From: Butyrivibrio sp. AC2005
Lineage (GTDB): Bacteria > Bacillota > Clostridia > Lachnospirales > Lachnospiraceae
NCBI RefSeq assembly: GCF_000424145.1
Contig: NZ_KE384139.1
Location: forward strand, 57,298-119,152
Reading direction: 5' to 3'
DNA length: 61,855 nucleotides
The notes below the pieces were generated by a model. The model saw only the letters and a list, made by a program, of their open reading frames with translations. It was not told the origin of the DNA and ran no database searches. Numbering within the stretch: the stretch's first letter is position 1; each line of letters starts with the position of its first letter. This document shows positions 16,038 to 24,521 of the stretch, piece by piece. A program made the translations under genes and the position numbers.

Positions 16038-18140
16038 CTACTTCTTGCGCTTAAAGTTTGCATTCTTTGCGCCGGCCTTCTTTAATTTCTTTACAATCTT
16101 CTTATACTTTGACTTGCTTGAAGACTTAATGGTAATTTTGGCATCCTTAGCAATTCCGGACAAAGCACCGCTTTCTACTTTTTCAAGTGTATCTCCTTCA
16201 AATACTATTTTCTTGAGTTTGCCGCAATCCTTCATGGCTTTCTTTCTGATTACTGTAACCGTTGCAGGAATAGTAAGCTTTTTAAGCTTCTTACGTCCCT
16301 TGAGTGCGCCCTTACCTAATTCCTTAACTGTGTACTTAACACCGTTCTCATCAGTTATCTCAGAAGGAATAGTCAATGACTTTACTTTCTTATCTGCACA
16401 GCCTTCATAAGAAACATTGTTTCCTGCACCCTCTAAAACCCTGTAGGTATTGGCTGATTTGCCTGATCCTATGACAATGTCTGTTCCCTGTTTTTTGGAA
16501 ACCGTAACCTTACAGGTTGCTGTAATTGTTCCATTTTCTGCAGAAGTGGCAGTTATCGTCGTTGTTCCGGAATTAAGAGCACTTACGATACCATTTTCTA
16601 CACTTGCTACTCCAGGATTAGCTGAAGTCCATATGATGTCTTTATTATCAGCATCAGCAGGGGTAATAATCGGCGTAAGCGTAGAGCTATCGCCTACCTT
16701 CATTGAAAGGTCATTCTTATCAAGAGCTAATCCCGTTACCGGTACATGTACTGTAACCTTTATTGTAGCCTTTACATTCGTATTGGATCCCGCTACGGCA
16801 GTTATAGTCGCGGTTCCTGATGAGTTACCTGTTATAACTCCGCCGTCAACATCAGCAACTGATGCATCGGAAGTAAGCCATTTTACATATTTATTTGTAG
16901 CATTTGCAGGTACAATAGTTGCTGTTGCAGTAACTGTTTCACCCTTCTTTATATTTGCTGAGGACATATTTGTTGTAATAGAAGTCGCATGTGTATTTAT
17001 TGTTGAATCATGATGATGCTGCTTCATATAGTCATATGTGTAGGTCGTTTTTGTTGCAGCAGGTTGATCCATGTATCTTCCCAAATAAGGGTCTACTCTT
17101 AGATGTTTCCATTGCGCTGTGATTGTATCAGTGGTTATATTAAATAATTCATGCCTTTTTTCTTCATTCTGAGGATCATCGTCATCATCCCAGGTAGTAT
17201 CTACTTCATACCAATCTGACCTTATTTTCACCCTGTTCCAGGCATGACCGTTATTTTTCGCCGTTGCTTCACTATCACCAATACCACCGGTAACCACAAT
17301 GGCATCAATATTCTTTGCCTGAAGCAAATATGCAAATGCCTGGGCATAACCATCACATACTGCGCTTCCATCCACCAATGCACCATAAGCTGTAAAACAA
17401 GTATGTTGCTGAGGCACGCTTAGGTATGGTTCAAAATATGTAACATTATCAATCAGCGCATCATGAATAATAAGCTCTATTTCTTCATCTGTCTTTCCAT
17501 CAAGCGGCAAACTGCTAAGAAGCCTTGTTCTTGCATTTACCAGTTTCTGGTTCATAGCAGAATAATTATCAGCAGTCCCTGCTATCGCTGCCATTTTTGC
17601 ATAATACTTTGCTCCACGATAATAAAGGCTAATAGTGGTCATCTTACACATCATAAACTGAACTTTATCTATATGATCATAAACAGTTGCCTCAGTCATA
17701 TGATTATATAAAGTTGTAAAGTCAGCTGTATTTTGTATTAGACTAAAAGTAGATGCACTTATTTCCATCAAATAGCCATATTTATCAAAAGCTGTCTGTA
17801 GATCAGTACCATAAGGAGCATAATTCTCAATCGCACCTAAATACAGCTTATATATTTCCTTTTCATTATCCGATAAAAGATTAGCATATTCACCGAGCTT
17901 ATATGCTGGACTTAGTAAAGCTGCACGATTAAACTCTCCGGCAGTCTCTTCATCAAGTTCTACAGGCTCAAGTACCTTTGGTACTTCTACAACTCTGTGT
18001 CCGCAGGCAGGATGCCTCGAAGCAGCCCTGGCGGTTACAGGACCGGTTCCTTCCACAAAAGGAATGCCCGATGCTACAAGTACGAAGACTATAAGCATAC
18101 AAACAGCACTACGTATTCTGTTTTTTAAACTTCTCTTCAT
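16038..18140 (-). CDS. Secreted transglutaminase-like protein with two BIG2 domains and LRR_5 region
   Basis: Exported protein of 700 residues. It has a signal peptide (about 1-40), an alpha-helical N-terminal part, and a transglutaminase-like domain with Cys262 in AVCDGYAQAF, His299 in NNGHAW and Asp314 in WYEVDTTWDDD. Two bacterial Ig-like (BIG2) domains follow at about 385-460 and 463-545 (VSLD-type pattern VKWLTSDASVADVDGG; TGLALDKNDLSMKVGDSSTL). The C-terminus is a leucine-rich block (LGKGALKGRKKLKKLTIP) and the basic tail ITIKSSSKSKYKKIVKKLKK. Architecture and tail match the 10717-12666 protein. It is likely displayed on or near the wall; no sortase signal or transmembrane anchor is seen. 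Confidence 0.88.
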   Translation of the reverse strand: MKRSLKNRIRSAVCMLIVFVLVASGIPFVEGTGPVTARAASRHPACGHRVVEVPKVLEPVELDEETAGEFNRAALLSPAYKLGEYANLLSDNEKEIYKLYLGAIENYAPYGTDLQTAFDKYGYLMEISASTFSLIQNTADFTTLYNHMTEATVYDHIDKVQFMMCKMTTISLYYRGAKYYAKMAAIAGTADNYSAMNQKLVNARTRLLSSLPLDGKTDEEIELIIHDALIDNVTYFEPYLSVPQQHTCFTAYGALVDGSAVCDGYAQAFAYLLQAKNIDAIVVTGGIGDSEATAKNNGHAWNRVKIRSDWYEVDTTWDDDDDPQNEEKRHELFNITTDTITAQWKHLRVDPYLGRYMDQPAATKTTYTYDYMKQHHHDSTINTHATSITTNMSSANIKKGETVTATATIVPANATNKYVKWLTSDASVADVDGGVITGNSSGTATITAVAGSNTNVKATIKVTVHVPVTGLALDKNDLSMKVGDSSTLTPIITPADADNKDIIWTSANPGVASVENGIVSALNSGTTTITATSAENGTITATCKVTVSKKQGTDIVIGSGKSANTYRVLEGAGNNVSYEGCADKKVKSLTIPSEITDENGVKYTVKELGKGALKGRKKLKKLTIPATVTVIRKKAMKDCGKLKKIVFEGDTLEKVESGALSGIAKDAKITIKSSSKSKYKKIVKKLKKAGAKNANFKRKK

Positions 18141-18164
18141 GAAAAACCCCCTTCAAAAGATTTT

Positions 18165-18194
18165 CTTATATTAACGACTTTTCGTTGATATAAG
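18165..18194. promoter_or_regulatory. 13-base dyad upstream of the transglutaminase-BIG2 gene
   Basis: CTTATATTAACGA / TCGTTGATATAAG around a 4-base centre, one mismatch, 25 bases before the start codon. It could be an operator or an mRNA leader stem. Confidence 0.4.
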
Positions 18195-18310
18195 TCCGTG
18201 ACAATAATAATTTTAACCTTACAATAAATAGCTGTATATGTGTGTAGCCAATTGTTTCTTAGTTTTTCATAAAGTTTAGAAAATGTTTATAAATATATTT
18301 TCAATGAAAT

Positions 18311-18336
18311 AAACGGCCAAGAAAACTCTCAGCCGT
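18311..18336 (-). terminator. Possible terminator overlapping the end of dinB
   Basis: GACGGCTGAGA pairs imperfectly with CTTGGCCGTTT on the minus strand and T-rich sequence follows. The stem includes the stop codon. Weak. Confidence 0.4.
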
Positions 18337-19714
18337 CACTTAATCCTTTCTTTATTGCACCATCACCAAACTTCCATTTTATAAGGCGCTCCATCTCCCC
18401 CAGTTTTTCACGCTTCTCTTCCTTGAGTTTTTCCTCTTTAACCTCAGCCTGACCTGTGGTCATCCAGTCAAAAAGATTCCCCTGCCGGTACTCGCCGTTA
18501 TCCAGATTATCAACTCCGACGCCCACAAGTCTGACACCAATACCTTCTTCGAAAATTCCGTTCTCACCTGTAAGGAGATTTCCTAAAAGAAGCATTGCAT
18601 TTTCATATATCACATCAGCATCATCGGTTGATTCCGACAGCTTTAGCTGTCTTGAAAAACGCTTGAAATCAGAAGTCTTAACCTGCGCAGTGATTGTTCC
18701 GCCAAAGACACCATCTCTCTTTAGTCTTCCGGAAACCTTATCAGCAAGATATCGCACAACAGGTGGCATATCCGAATCATAATTATCGGAAGTGATATCA
18801 TTCGACATTGTGGTCTCGTTGGAGTAGCTTTTTGCATCCTCGCGCTCAGGATGCACTGTAACGGAGCCTATTCCGTTGGCGCTTCTGTAAATATATTCAC
18901 CACCCTTTTCCCCTAGCTGTGATTTCAAAAGGTCGAGGTCCATAACTGCAGCATCTCCGATTGTTCTTACCCCCACGCCTCTTAGCTTCTCAGCACTTTT
19001 CTTACCACATCCGTACAGATCTCCTATATCAAGCGGCCACATCTTGGCCTGAACCTCATCAGGAAAAAGTGAATGTGTCCTGTCAGGCTTAGTAAAATCA
19101 CTTGCCATTTTTGCAAGGAGTTTATTGGTTGAAATTCCAACATTAACTGTAAATCCAAGCTTTGTCCTAATTTCATATCTTATGGCGGCAGCAATATTAA
19201 GAGGATAACTTTGGTCAAATTCAGGGTTAGCAATGATTTCATTCCGAATCCTGCTTTCAGAAGATTCGTTTCTGTCAGCATAGTTCGTTTCGATAACTCC
19301 AAATATATCCCCAACACTCTCAAGAAGATGCTTTCTCACATTCATTCCTGAAAGCTCTGTGACATCAAGATACGCTTCATCTATCGACACCTGCTCTAAT
19401 ATCTCGGAATAGCTTCGAAGTATTTCAATAAACGCATGGGAATATTCTTTATAAGTATGAAAATCAGAAGAAACCACCACCAGCTTAGGGCACTTCTGAA
19501 GTGCGCTTGCAATGGGTTCGGCAGTCTGGATACCATATTTCTTGGCAGGAATGGATTTTGCCGTAACTATTCCGTGCCTTGTCTTTATATCACCGCCGAC
19601 TACTGAAGGAACTGTCCTAAGGTCCAGTGCGTTTGGGTTTTCTTTTAATCTTTTTACCGCGGACCATGAGAGGAAGGCGGAATTGACATCTATATGAAAA
19701 ATAATTTGGGTCAT
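18329..19714 (-). CDS. dinB: Y-family DNA polymerase IV (DinB-like)
   Basis: Translesion polymerase of 461 residues. Catalytic residues are visible in IFHIDVNSAF (Asp8) and VSIDEAYLDV (Asp-Glu near 107-108). VNVGISTNKLLAKMAS, the helix-hairpin-helix segment GIGDLYGCGKK-like and the little-finger domain follow. It is longer than the usual 350-420 residues because of an insertion of about 35 residues after VTELSG (NYADRNESSESRIRNEI region) and a charged C-terminal tail. Its ATG overlaps the TGA of the MATE gene by four bases, so translation is coupled to a transporter. No LexA-type site was recognised. Confidence 0.92.
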   Translation of the reverse strand: MTQIIFHIDVNSAFLSWSAVKRLKENPNALDLRTVPSVVGGDIKTRHGIVTAKSIPAKKYGIQTAEPIASALQKCPKLVVVSSDFHTYKEYSHAFIEILRSYSEILEQVSIDEAYLDVTELSGMNVRKHLLESVGDIFGVIETNYADRNESSESRIRNEIIANPEFDQSYPLNIAAAIRYEIRTKLGFTVNVGISTNKLLAKMASDFTKPDRTHSLFPDEVQAKMWPLDIGDLYGCGKKSAEKLRGVGVRTIGDAAVMDLDLLKSQLGEKGGEYIYRSANGIGSVTVHPEREDAKSYSNETTMSNDITSDNYDSDMPPVVRYLADKVSGRLKRDGVFGGTITAQVKTSDFKRFSRQLKLSESTDDADVIYENAMLLLGNLLTGENGIFEEGIGVRLVGVGVDNLDNGEYRQGNLFDWMTTGQAEVKEEKLKEEKREKLGEMERLIKWKFGDGAIKKGLSDG

Positions 19715-21084
19715 GCATTCTCTGCTTTCTTAAACATCTTACTCCGAATATAAAAGTATGCGGAAAGTGTTACTACTCCGGTGAGTATCCAAGAATAAGG
19801 GTAAACTCTGAAAAGTGCATCAAAGGTATGCACCCTTGAAATGTATACAAAAACGTAAAAGAGTCTGAATACACAGGTTCCGAAAATCGATATCATGGCA
19901 GGCAATAGTGAATGATTCATACCTCTAAGGCAACCACCGCTTACTTCATAAGAACCAATAAGGAAATGCAGTATGAATGCTGTCATTATTCGTATCATGG
20001 CAAATTCTATAACCTTTGGCTCTGTGGTAAAAAGCTGTATCAGCTGATATCTGAAGGTCACAAATAAAAATACCACTACCGCTGAGGAAGCAATTCCACC
20101 TGTCAGGCATATTCTGAACACTTTTTTGCATCTGTCAAATTTTCCCGCACCGTAGTTCTGACTGGTGAAGGTTACTGCAGACTGGGCAAAAGCGCTCATA
20201 ACACAGTAGGATACAAAATCAAAATTTGCCGCAGCGGTTGAGCCCGCAATGGCATCCGAGCCAAAGCTGTTGACTGATGACTGTATTACAACGTTTGACA
20301 GTGAAAAAACTGCTCCCTGAAGTCCTGCCGGCAGTCCTATCTGCATCATTTTTATAAGATATTCTTTTTTAATAGCAAGCTTTCGAAAGGATAATCTGAA
20401 GGTTTCCTCCTCAGTCATAAGAAACCAGAGAACCAGTCCGGCTCCAAACATATTGGAAAATACTGTGGCAAGCGCAACACCAATAACATGAAGATGAAAA
20501 AACACAACGAACAGGAGATTCAGTAATATGTTGATTATTCCCGCAAGAAACATTGCATACAAAGGTCTTTTGCTGTCACCCTTACTCCTTAATATAGCTG
20601 AGCCATAGTTATAGATCATAATGGCCGGCATTGCAAAAAAATAAATCCTCAGGTACAAAATTGCGAGGTCCATAACCTCCGACGGGGCGCCCATAAGCAC
20701 GAGTATCGGCTTTGATATAACAACGCCTATAAAAATAAGAAGTACTCCAACAACCAAAGAAAGGGCTATAACTGTATGAACCGTTTCATTAATCTGATCC
20801 TTGCGGTTTTTACCAATCTGCATAGCGATGACCGCATTCGCACCAACGGAAAGTCCTACAAACAGACTGATTATAAGATTGATTACAGAAGAATTGCTTC
20901 CGACTGCCGCCATCGCTAAAGGAGAGGCAAAGCGCCCCACAACCGCAAGATCAGCAGCATTAAAAAGCTGCTGAAGTACACTGCTTATTGCAAGCGGAAG
21001 CGCAAAGAGGATTATCTTGTCAACAAGACTCCCCTCAAGCATATTTAAATTGTTTTTGGGATACTTATTTTTCGAAACGTTCAT
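19711..21084 (-). CDS. MATE family multidrug/metabolite efflux transporter
   Basis: Integral membrane antiporter of about 457 residues with 12 predicted helices in two MatE halves (GSLVDKIILFALPLAISSVL at the start; a second repeat begins near MMQIGLPAGLQGAVFSLSN). The FNAADLAVVGRFASPLAMAAVG segment is characteristic. An in-frame GTG lies at 21093; I prefer the ATG at 21084, though neither has a strong ribosome-binding site. It overlaps dinB by four bases. Substrate unknown. Confidence 0.92.
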   Translation of the reverse strand: MNVSKNKYPKNNLNMLEGSLVDKIILFALPLAISSVLQQLFNAADLAVVGRFASPLAMAAVGSNSSVINLIISLFVGLSVGANAVIAMQIGKNRKDQINETVHTVIALSLVVGVLLIFIGVVISKPILVLMGAPSEVMDLAILYLRIYFFAMPAIMIYNYGSAILRSKGDSKRPLYAMFLAGIINILLNLLFVVFFHLHVIGVALATVFSNMFGAGLVLWFLMTEEETFRLSFRKLAIKKEYLIKMMQIGLPAGLQGAVFSLSNVVIQSSVNSFGSDAIAGSTAAANFDFVSYCVMSAFAQSAVTFTSQNYGAGKFDRCKKVFRICLTGGIASSAVVVFLFVTFRYQLIQLFTTEPKVIEFAMIRIMTAFILHFLIGSYEVSGGCLRGMNHSLLPAMISIFGTCVFRLFYVFVYISRVHTFDALFRVYPYSWILTGVVTLSAYFYIRSKMFKKAENA

Positions 21085-21170
21085 AAAACTCACTTTTTCT
21101 AAATCAAATTTATAATATAAAAATTTATTCTTACCTGTATATATTAGTCCTATCTCTTTTCATAGTCAAA

Positions 21171-21199
21171 AAAACCGACAGGATAAGACTCCTGCCGGT
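21171..21199 (-). terminator. Terminator of feoB
   Basis: On the minus strand AACCGGCAGGA pairs with TCCTGTCGGTT around a short loop and is followed by seven T residues, 47 bases after the feoB stop codon. Confidence 0.85.
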
Positions 21200-21245
21200 T
21201 AAAAAGGTTTATATGTGTAGTTCTAAAAAAATACTAGATTATTTA

Positions 21246-23237
21246 TCAATCAAGCTTGTACTCAAGTACCATTGCTTTCTGGTTTCTGTGGATAATAAAT
21301 CCGATTACACCGGCAAAGCATGCTATTGCAATAAGTCCAGGTACAAAGCCAAGTCCCAGGGAACCGGTTGTAACAAGGGTTCCAATCTGATATACAAGGA
21401 AGCCAACAGTGAAACCTGTAGCAAGCTGCAGACCGATTGCTCCCCAGAGCCACTTAGCTGACTTCATCTCAGAATTCATAGCACCAAGTGCTGCAAAGCA
21501 CGGAGGTGTATAGAGGTTGAACATAAGGTAAGCGAGGGCTGCTACCTTTGTAATTCCGATAACAGCTGCAACCGCACTGCCTTCACCAACAAGCTCAAGC
21601 TCTTCTGTATCAATAAGATTAGAAAGAGCAAATACTGTTGCGATTGTTCCTACTACATTCTCCTTAGCGATGAAGCCTGTGATAGCTGCTGCTGCAAGCT
21701 GCCAGCTGACAACACCGACTACAGGAAGGAGCAGGTAAGCAAAAGGTCCTGCTATTCCTGCAAGAATTGATGTACTCTCCATACCCTCTTCTACAGGCTT
21801 GAAGCTGAAATCAAAGGTACTCATGATCTGTACTACTGTATTACATACAAGGATTACTGTTCCTGCTTTTACAATGTAAGCCTTACCTCTCTCAAGCATG
21901 GACTTAACTGCAAACATAAGGCTGGGCACCTTGTACTCAGGAAGCTCAATTATAAAGAAGCTCTTTCTGTACTTCATGCCTGTAACGGCCTTGATAAGAA
22001 GTGCACCGAGAAGAATAAGCAAAATACCAACCACATAGCAGGCAAAGCCAACCCATTTAGAATCAGGGAAGAATGCACCTGCAAAAAGTGCGATAACAGG
22101 AAGCTTGGCACCGCAGGGCATAAAGGTTGCAAGCATTGCTGTTGAACGTCTTTCTCTCTCATTTCTGATTGTACGGCAAGCCATAATTGCAGGTATTCCG
22201 CAACCTGTACCGATGATCATGGGGATAACGGATTTTCCTGAAAGACCAACTCTCTTGAAAATCGGATCAAGCACTACTGTTGCTCTGGACATATAACCGC
22301 AATCCTCAAGAAGTGCGATGAGGAAATACATAACCATTACAAGAGGAAGGAAACCAACAACCGCTCCGACACCGCCGATGATACCATCAACAAGCAGTGC
22401 ATAGAGAAGCGGATTGGCATCAGCCATCTTATCTCCTACAAATCCCTGGAAGCTCTCGATCCAGCCGGCAAGAATGTCAGCCAGCCATGTTCCGACAGTA
22501 GTCTGTGAGATGTAGAAAACAAGCCACATAATTGCTGCAAATATTGCAATTCCGATAACCGGATGAGTAACAATATTATCGATTGTATCGCCGAAGTTCT
22601 TATCTTTGGTAAGAACCTTACGATTCTCGACATCCTTTACAATACTGTTTACAAAATCAAAACGCTTTCTGTCTGCCTCTTCTACAGCAGCCTTATTATG
22701 GACATCAACATTACCCTGAACGTAAGGCTCCTTCTGTCCTTTTCCTTCAAGCTCTGCAGCTGCCTTAACTACTTCCTTAAGACCTGTTTCAGATGTAGCC
22801 ACTGTCTTAATTACAGGACAGCCAAGCTTTGCAGAAAGACGCTTTTCATCTATACTGTTTCCCTTCTTGTCATTGGCATCTGTCTTATTAAGTGCAACAA
22901 CTACCGGAACTCCAAGTTCAAGAAGCTGAGTTGTAAAGAACAGGCTTCTGCTTAAGTTTGTGGCATCAACGATATTGATGATTGCATCCGGATGTTCATT
23001 CTTAACATATCCGCTTGTGATACTCTCCTCAGAAGTAAATGGAGACATTGAATATGCACCGGGAAGATCCACCGCGATAAGCTCCTTACCCCCGTCATAA
23101 AAGCTTTTCTTGATTGGACTTTCCTTCTTATCTACAGTAACTCCGGCCCAGTTACCAATCTTCTCACTTCTTCCTGTGAGAGCATTGTACATGGTCGTCT
23201 TACCGCTGTTCGGATTACCCGCCATTGCAATTCTCAT
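21246..23237 (-). CDS. feoB: Ferrous iron transporter FeoB
   Basis: Fe2+ importer of 663 residues. The N-terminal G-protein domain has G1 GNPNSGKT, a threonine-containing G2 (WAGVTVDKK), G3 DLPG and G4 NKTD, followed by the GDI-like helical region. The membrane part has the Gate/Nucleoside-recognition motifs MSRATVVLDPIFKRVGLSGK, GCGIPAIMACRTI and MPCGAKLPV with the conserved cysteines. It lies 62 bases after feoA on the same strand, the classical feoAB order. A Fur-like site covers the promoter. Confidence 0.96.
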   Translation of the reverse strand: MRIAMAGNPNSGKTTMYNALTGRSEKIGNWAGVTVDKKESPIKKSFYDGGKELIAVDLPGAYSMSPFTSEESITSGYVKNEHPDAIINIVDATNLSRSLFFTTQLLELGVPVVVALNKTDANDKKGNSIDEKRLSAKLGCPVIKTVATSETGLKEVVKAAAELEGKGQKEPYVQGNVDVHNKAAVEEADRKRFDFVNSIVKDVENRKVLTKDKNFGDTIDNIVTHPVIGIAIFAAIMWLVFYISQTTVGTWLADILAGWIESFQGFVGDKMADANPLLYALLVDGIIGGVGAVVGFLPLVMVMYFLIALLEDCGYMSRATVVLDPIFKRVGLSGKSVIPMIIGTGCGIPAIMACRTIRNERERRSTAMLATFMPCGAKLPVIALFAGAFFPDSKWVGFACYVVGILLILLGALLIKAVTGMKYRKSFFIIELPEYKVPSLMFAVKSMLERGKAYIVKAGTVILVCNTVVQIMSTFDFSFKPVEEGMESTSILAGIAGPFAYLLLPVVGVVSWQLAAAAITGFIAKENVVGTIATVFALSNLIDTEELELVGEGSAVAAVIGITKVAALAYLMFNLYTPPCFAALGAMNSEMKSAKWLWGAIGLQLATGFTVGFLVYQIGTLVTTGSLGLGFVPGLIAIACFAGVIGFIIHRNQKAMVLEYKLD

Positions 23238-23299
23238 TTTTTATTCCTCCTAAAAAACTTTACATGTTTATATATTGTATGGATTAAAAATCCTATACA

Positions 23300-23518
23300 T
23301 CAGATTTTGATAGCATCAGCTAACTCAGGATCAATGTTATATCTTGCATCCTTGATTGCGACTACCAGATTGCGTTTCTTATCTACAACAGTTATGGTCT
23401 CACCGCTGTAGCATCCAAGCGAAAAAAGAAAACTCTTCATCTCTTCATCGCCCTCAGTCTCTATATCTGTGACAATATATTCTTTTCCAATCTCGGCTTC
23501 GTTTAAAGTCATATCCAT
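23300..23518 (-). CDS. feoA: Ferrous iron transport protein FeoA
   Basis: Small SH3-like protein of 72 residues (MTLNEAEIGKEYIVTDI, LFSLGCYSGETITVVDKK, ARYNIDPELADAIKI), the usual size and pattern of FeoA, which supports FeoB function on the cytoplasmic side. AAGGAG lies 6 bases before the ATG at 23518; an in-frame ATG at 23524 would be too close to it. First gene of feoAB. Confidence 0.93.
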   Translation of the reverse strand: MDMTLNEAEIGKEYIVTDIETEGDEEMKSFLFSLGCYSGETITVVDKKRNLVVAIKDARYNIDPELADAIKI

Positions 23519-23621
23519 CAACATCTCCTTAGTTTGTCATGAAATTATATTACATTTTCTAGCGTATAATTCGCATGTTTTACGCATATTCATGTTATCA
23601 CATGCTAACTTTTGCAAACTA

Positions 23622-23650
23622 ATTATGGACTTATTGATAATGATTGTCAA
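23622..23650 (-). promoter_or_regulatory. feoAB promoter with an overlapping Fur-like operator
   Basis: On the minus strand TTGACA (23650-23645) and CATAAT (23627-23622) are 17 bases apart, close to the vegetative consensus. The plus-strand sequence TTGATAATGATTGTCAA (23634-23650) is a near-perfect 8-1-8 dyad with the GATAATGAT core of Fur boxes. It covers the -35 and spacer. Repression by Fe-Fur is the natural reading; no fur gene is in the window. Confidence 0.65.
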
Positions 23651-23711
23651 GTTCGTTTTCAATTTTTATAAAAATTTCTTTATTTAATAGGTAAAATGCA
23701 CTTTTTTTAAT

Positions 23712-23740
23712 TTGTCGCAATATAATTGCTATAGTATAAT
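23712..23740 (+). promoter_or_regulatory. SigA-type promoter of the 23787 gene
   Basis: TTGTCG at 23712-23717 and TATAAT at 23735-23740 with a 17-base spacer, 47 bases before the ATG. Confidence 0.65.
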
Positions 23741-23786
23741 TAAGATGTAAACGAAATTTCATTTTCTTATGAGGAGGAATAAAACT

Positions 23787-24374
23787 ATGGACACTTCTAT
23801 TTCAGGAACACTTAACGATCAGGAGGCCGGTGCTCTTTTGGCGGTTATGGGGAGCTTCTTCCTGGTAATACTAATTATCGGATTCATTTTTTATCTGGTT
23901 GATGCAATTGCAAGATTTAAATATCTAAGAATTCGTAACTACAGCAAAGCATGGCTGGCATTTATCCCGATATTTGGTATTTATGCCACCGTCGAAGCTA
24001 CCTATGGTAAGGTTGATAAAATCAGAGTTTTCGGTGTTGACTGCCCTGCCAATGTTATTAAGCTCTATCCTATTGCTATTAGTGCAATTACAGGTATTGC
24101 CAGCAGGATTCAATCAATAAGCGCCCCTGTTAGCACTATTTGCGGTATTATTTCAATTGCACTTGGAGTTGTTGTTTTAAGAGATACTCTTGCCAGATTA
24201 GATAAGAATGTTTCGGTTGGCTTTTGTGTTTTAGCCAATATCATCGGAATCATTGGCTCAATTACACTGCTTGGGGCCTGCAAGCCATTTGCACCGGGAC
24301 AGCTTGACTACATGACAGACACAAGAGTTCTTCCATCCCAGGAAGGAACTGATAGTCAGGTACCGCCACAGTAA
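23787..24374 (+). CDS. Hypothetical membrane protein, about four helices
   Basis: Protein of 195 residues, not assigned to a named family. Helices are predicted at about 18-45, 62-80 (AWLAFIPIFGIYATV), 95-140 and 158-178. The pattern around NYSKAWLAFIPIFG resembles small membrane proteins of clostridia that have a YSKAWLAFIP-type motif. The C-terminal 25 residues are hydrophilic. AGGAGG is 9 bases before the chosen ATG. It stands alone, divergent from feoAB, with its own promoter and terminator. Confidence 0.75.
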   Translation: MDTSISGTLNDQEAGALLAVMGSFFLVILIIGFIFYLVDAIARFKYLRIRNYSKAWLAFIPIFGIYATVEATYGKVDKIRVFGVDCPANVIKLYPIAISAITGIASRIQSISAPVSTICGIISIALGVVVLRDTLARLDKNVSVGFCVLANIIGIIGSITLLGACKPFAPGQLDYMTDTRVLPSQEGTDSQVPPQ

Positions 24375-24394
24375 ATAATATTTTTAAGAATAGA

Positions 24395-24430
24395 AATCCC
24401 GCCGGCAGTGATATGCACCGGCGGGATTTT
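24395..24430. terminator. Bidirectional terminator
   Basis: AAATCCCGCCGG / CCGGCGGGATTT with a 12-base loop, followed by T residues on the plus strand. It ends the 23787 gene and abuts a copy of the dispersed element. Confidence 0.85.
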
Positions 24431-24433
24431 TCA

Positions 24434-24484
24434 CCCTCATCCGTCAGCTTCGCTGACACCTTCCCCCTTGAAGGGGGAAGGCTT
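24434..24484 (-). repeat. Dispersed palindromic element, short form (copy 2)
   Basis: Nearly identical to the copy at 8243-8292: first hairpin CCTTCCCCC...GGGGGAAGG, second hairpin GTCAGC-GAA-GCTGAC, then GGATGAGGGTG on the minus strand. This copy lies between convergent genes and is not followed by a gene start. Confidence 0.85.
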
Positions 24485-24521
24485 ATTTTTTCCATCATTT
24501 TCCCAAAAGGAACGCTTATGT

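Noticed and set aside
16450..17013. Plus-strand frame of 187 codons inside the transglutaminase-BIG2 gene
   Set aside because: Shadow frame opposite the Val/Ala/Thr-rich BIG2 coding region; no ribosome-binding site and hydrophobic nonsense composition.
10717..18140. LPXTG- or NPQTN-like sorting signals in the surface proteins
   Set aside because: No such motif with a following hydrophobic segment and positive tail was found at any C-terminus in the window.
22563..22955. Plus-strand frame of 130 codons within feoB
   Set aside because: Antisense to conserved FeoB sequence; Cys/Leu-rich composition typical of shadow frames.
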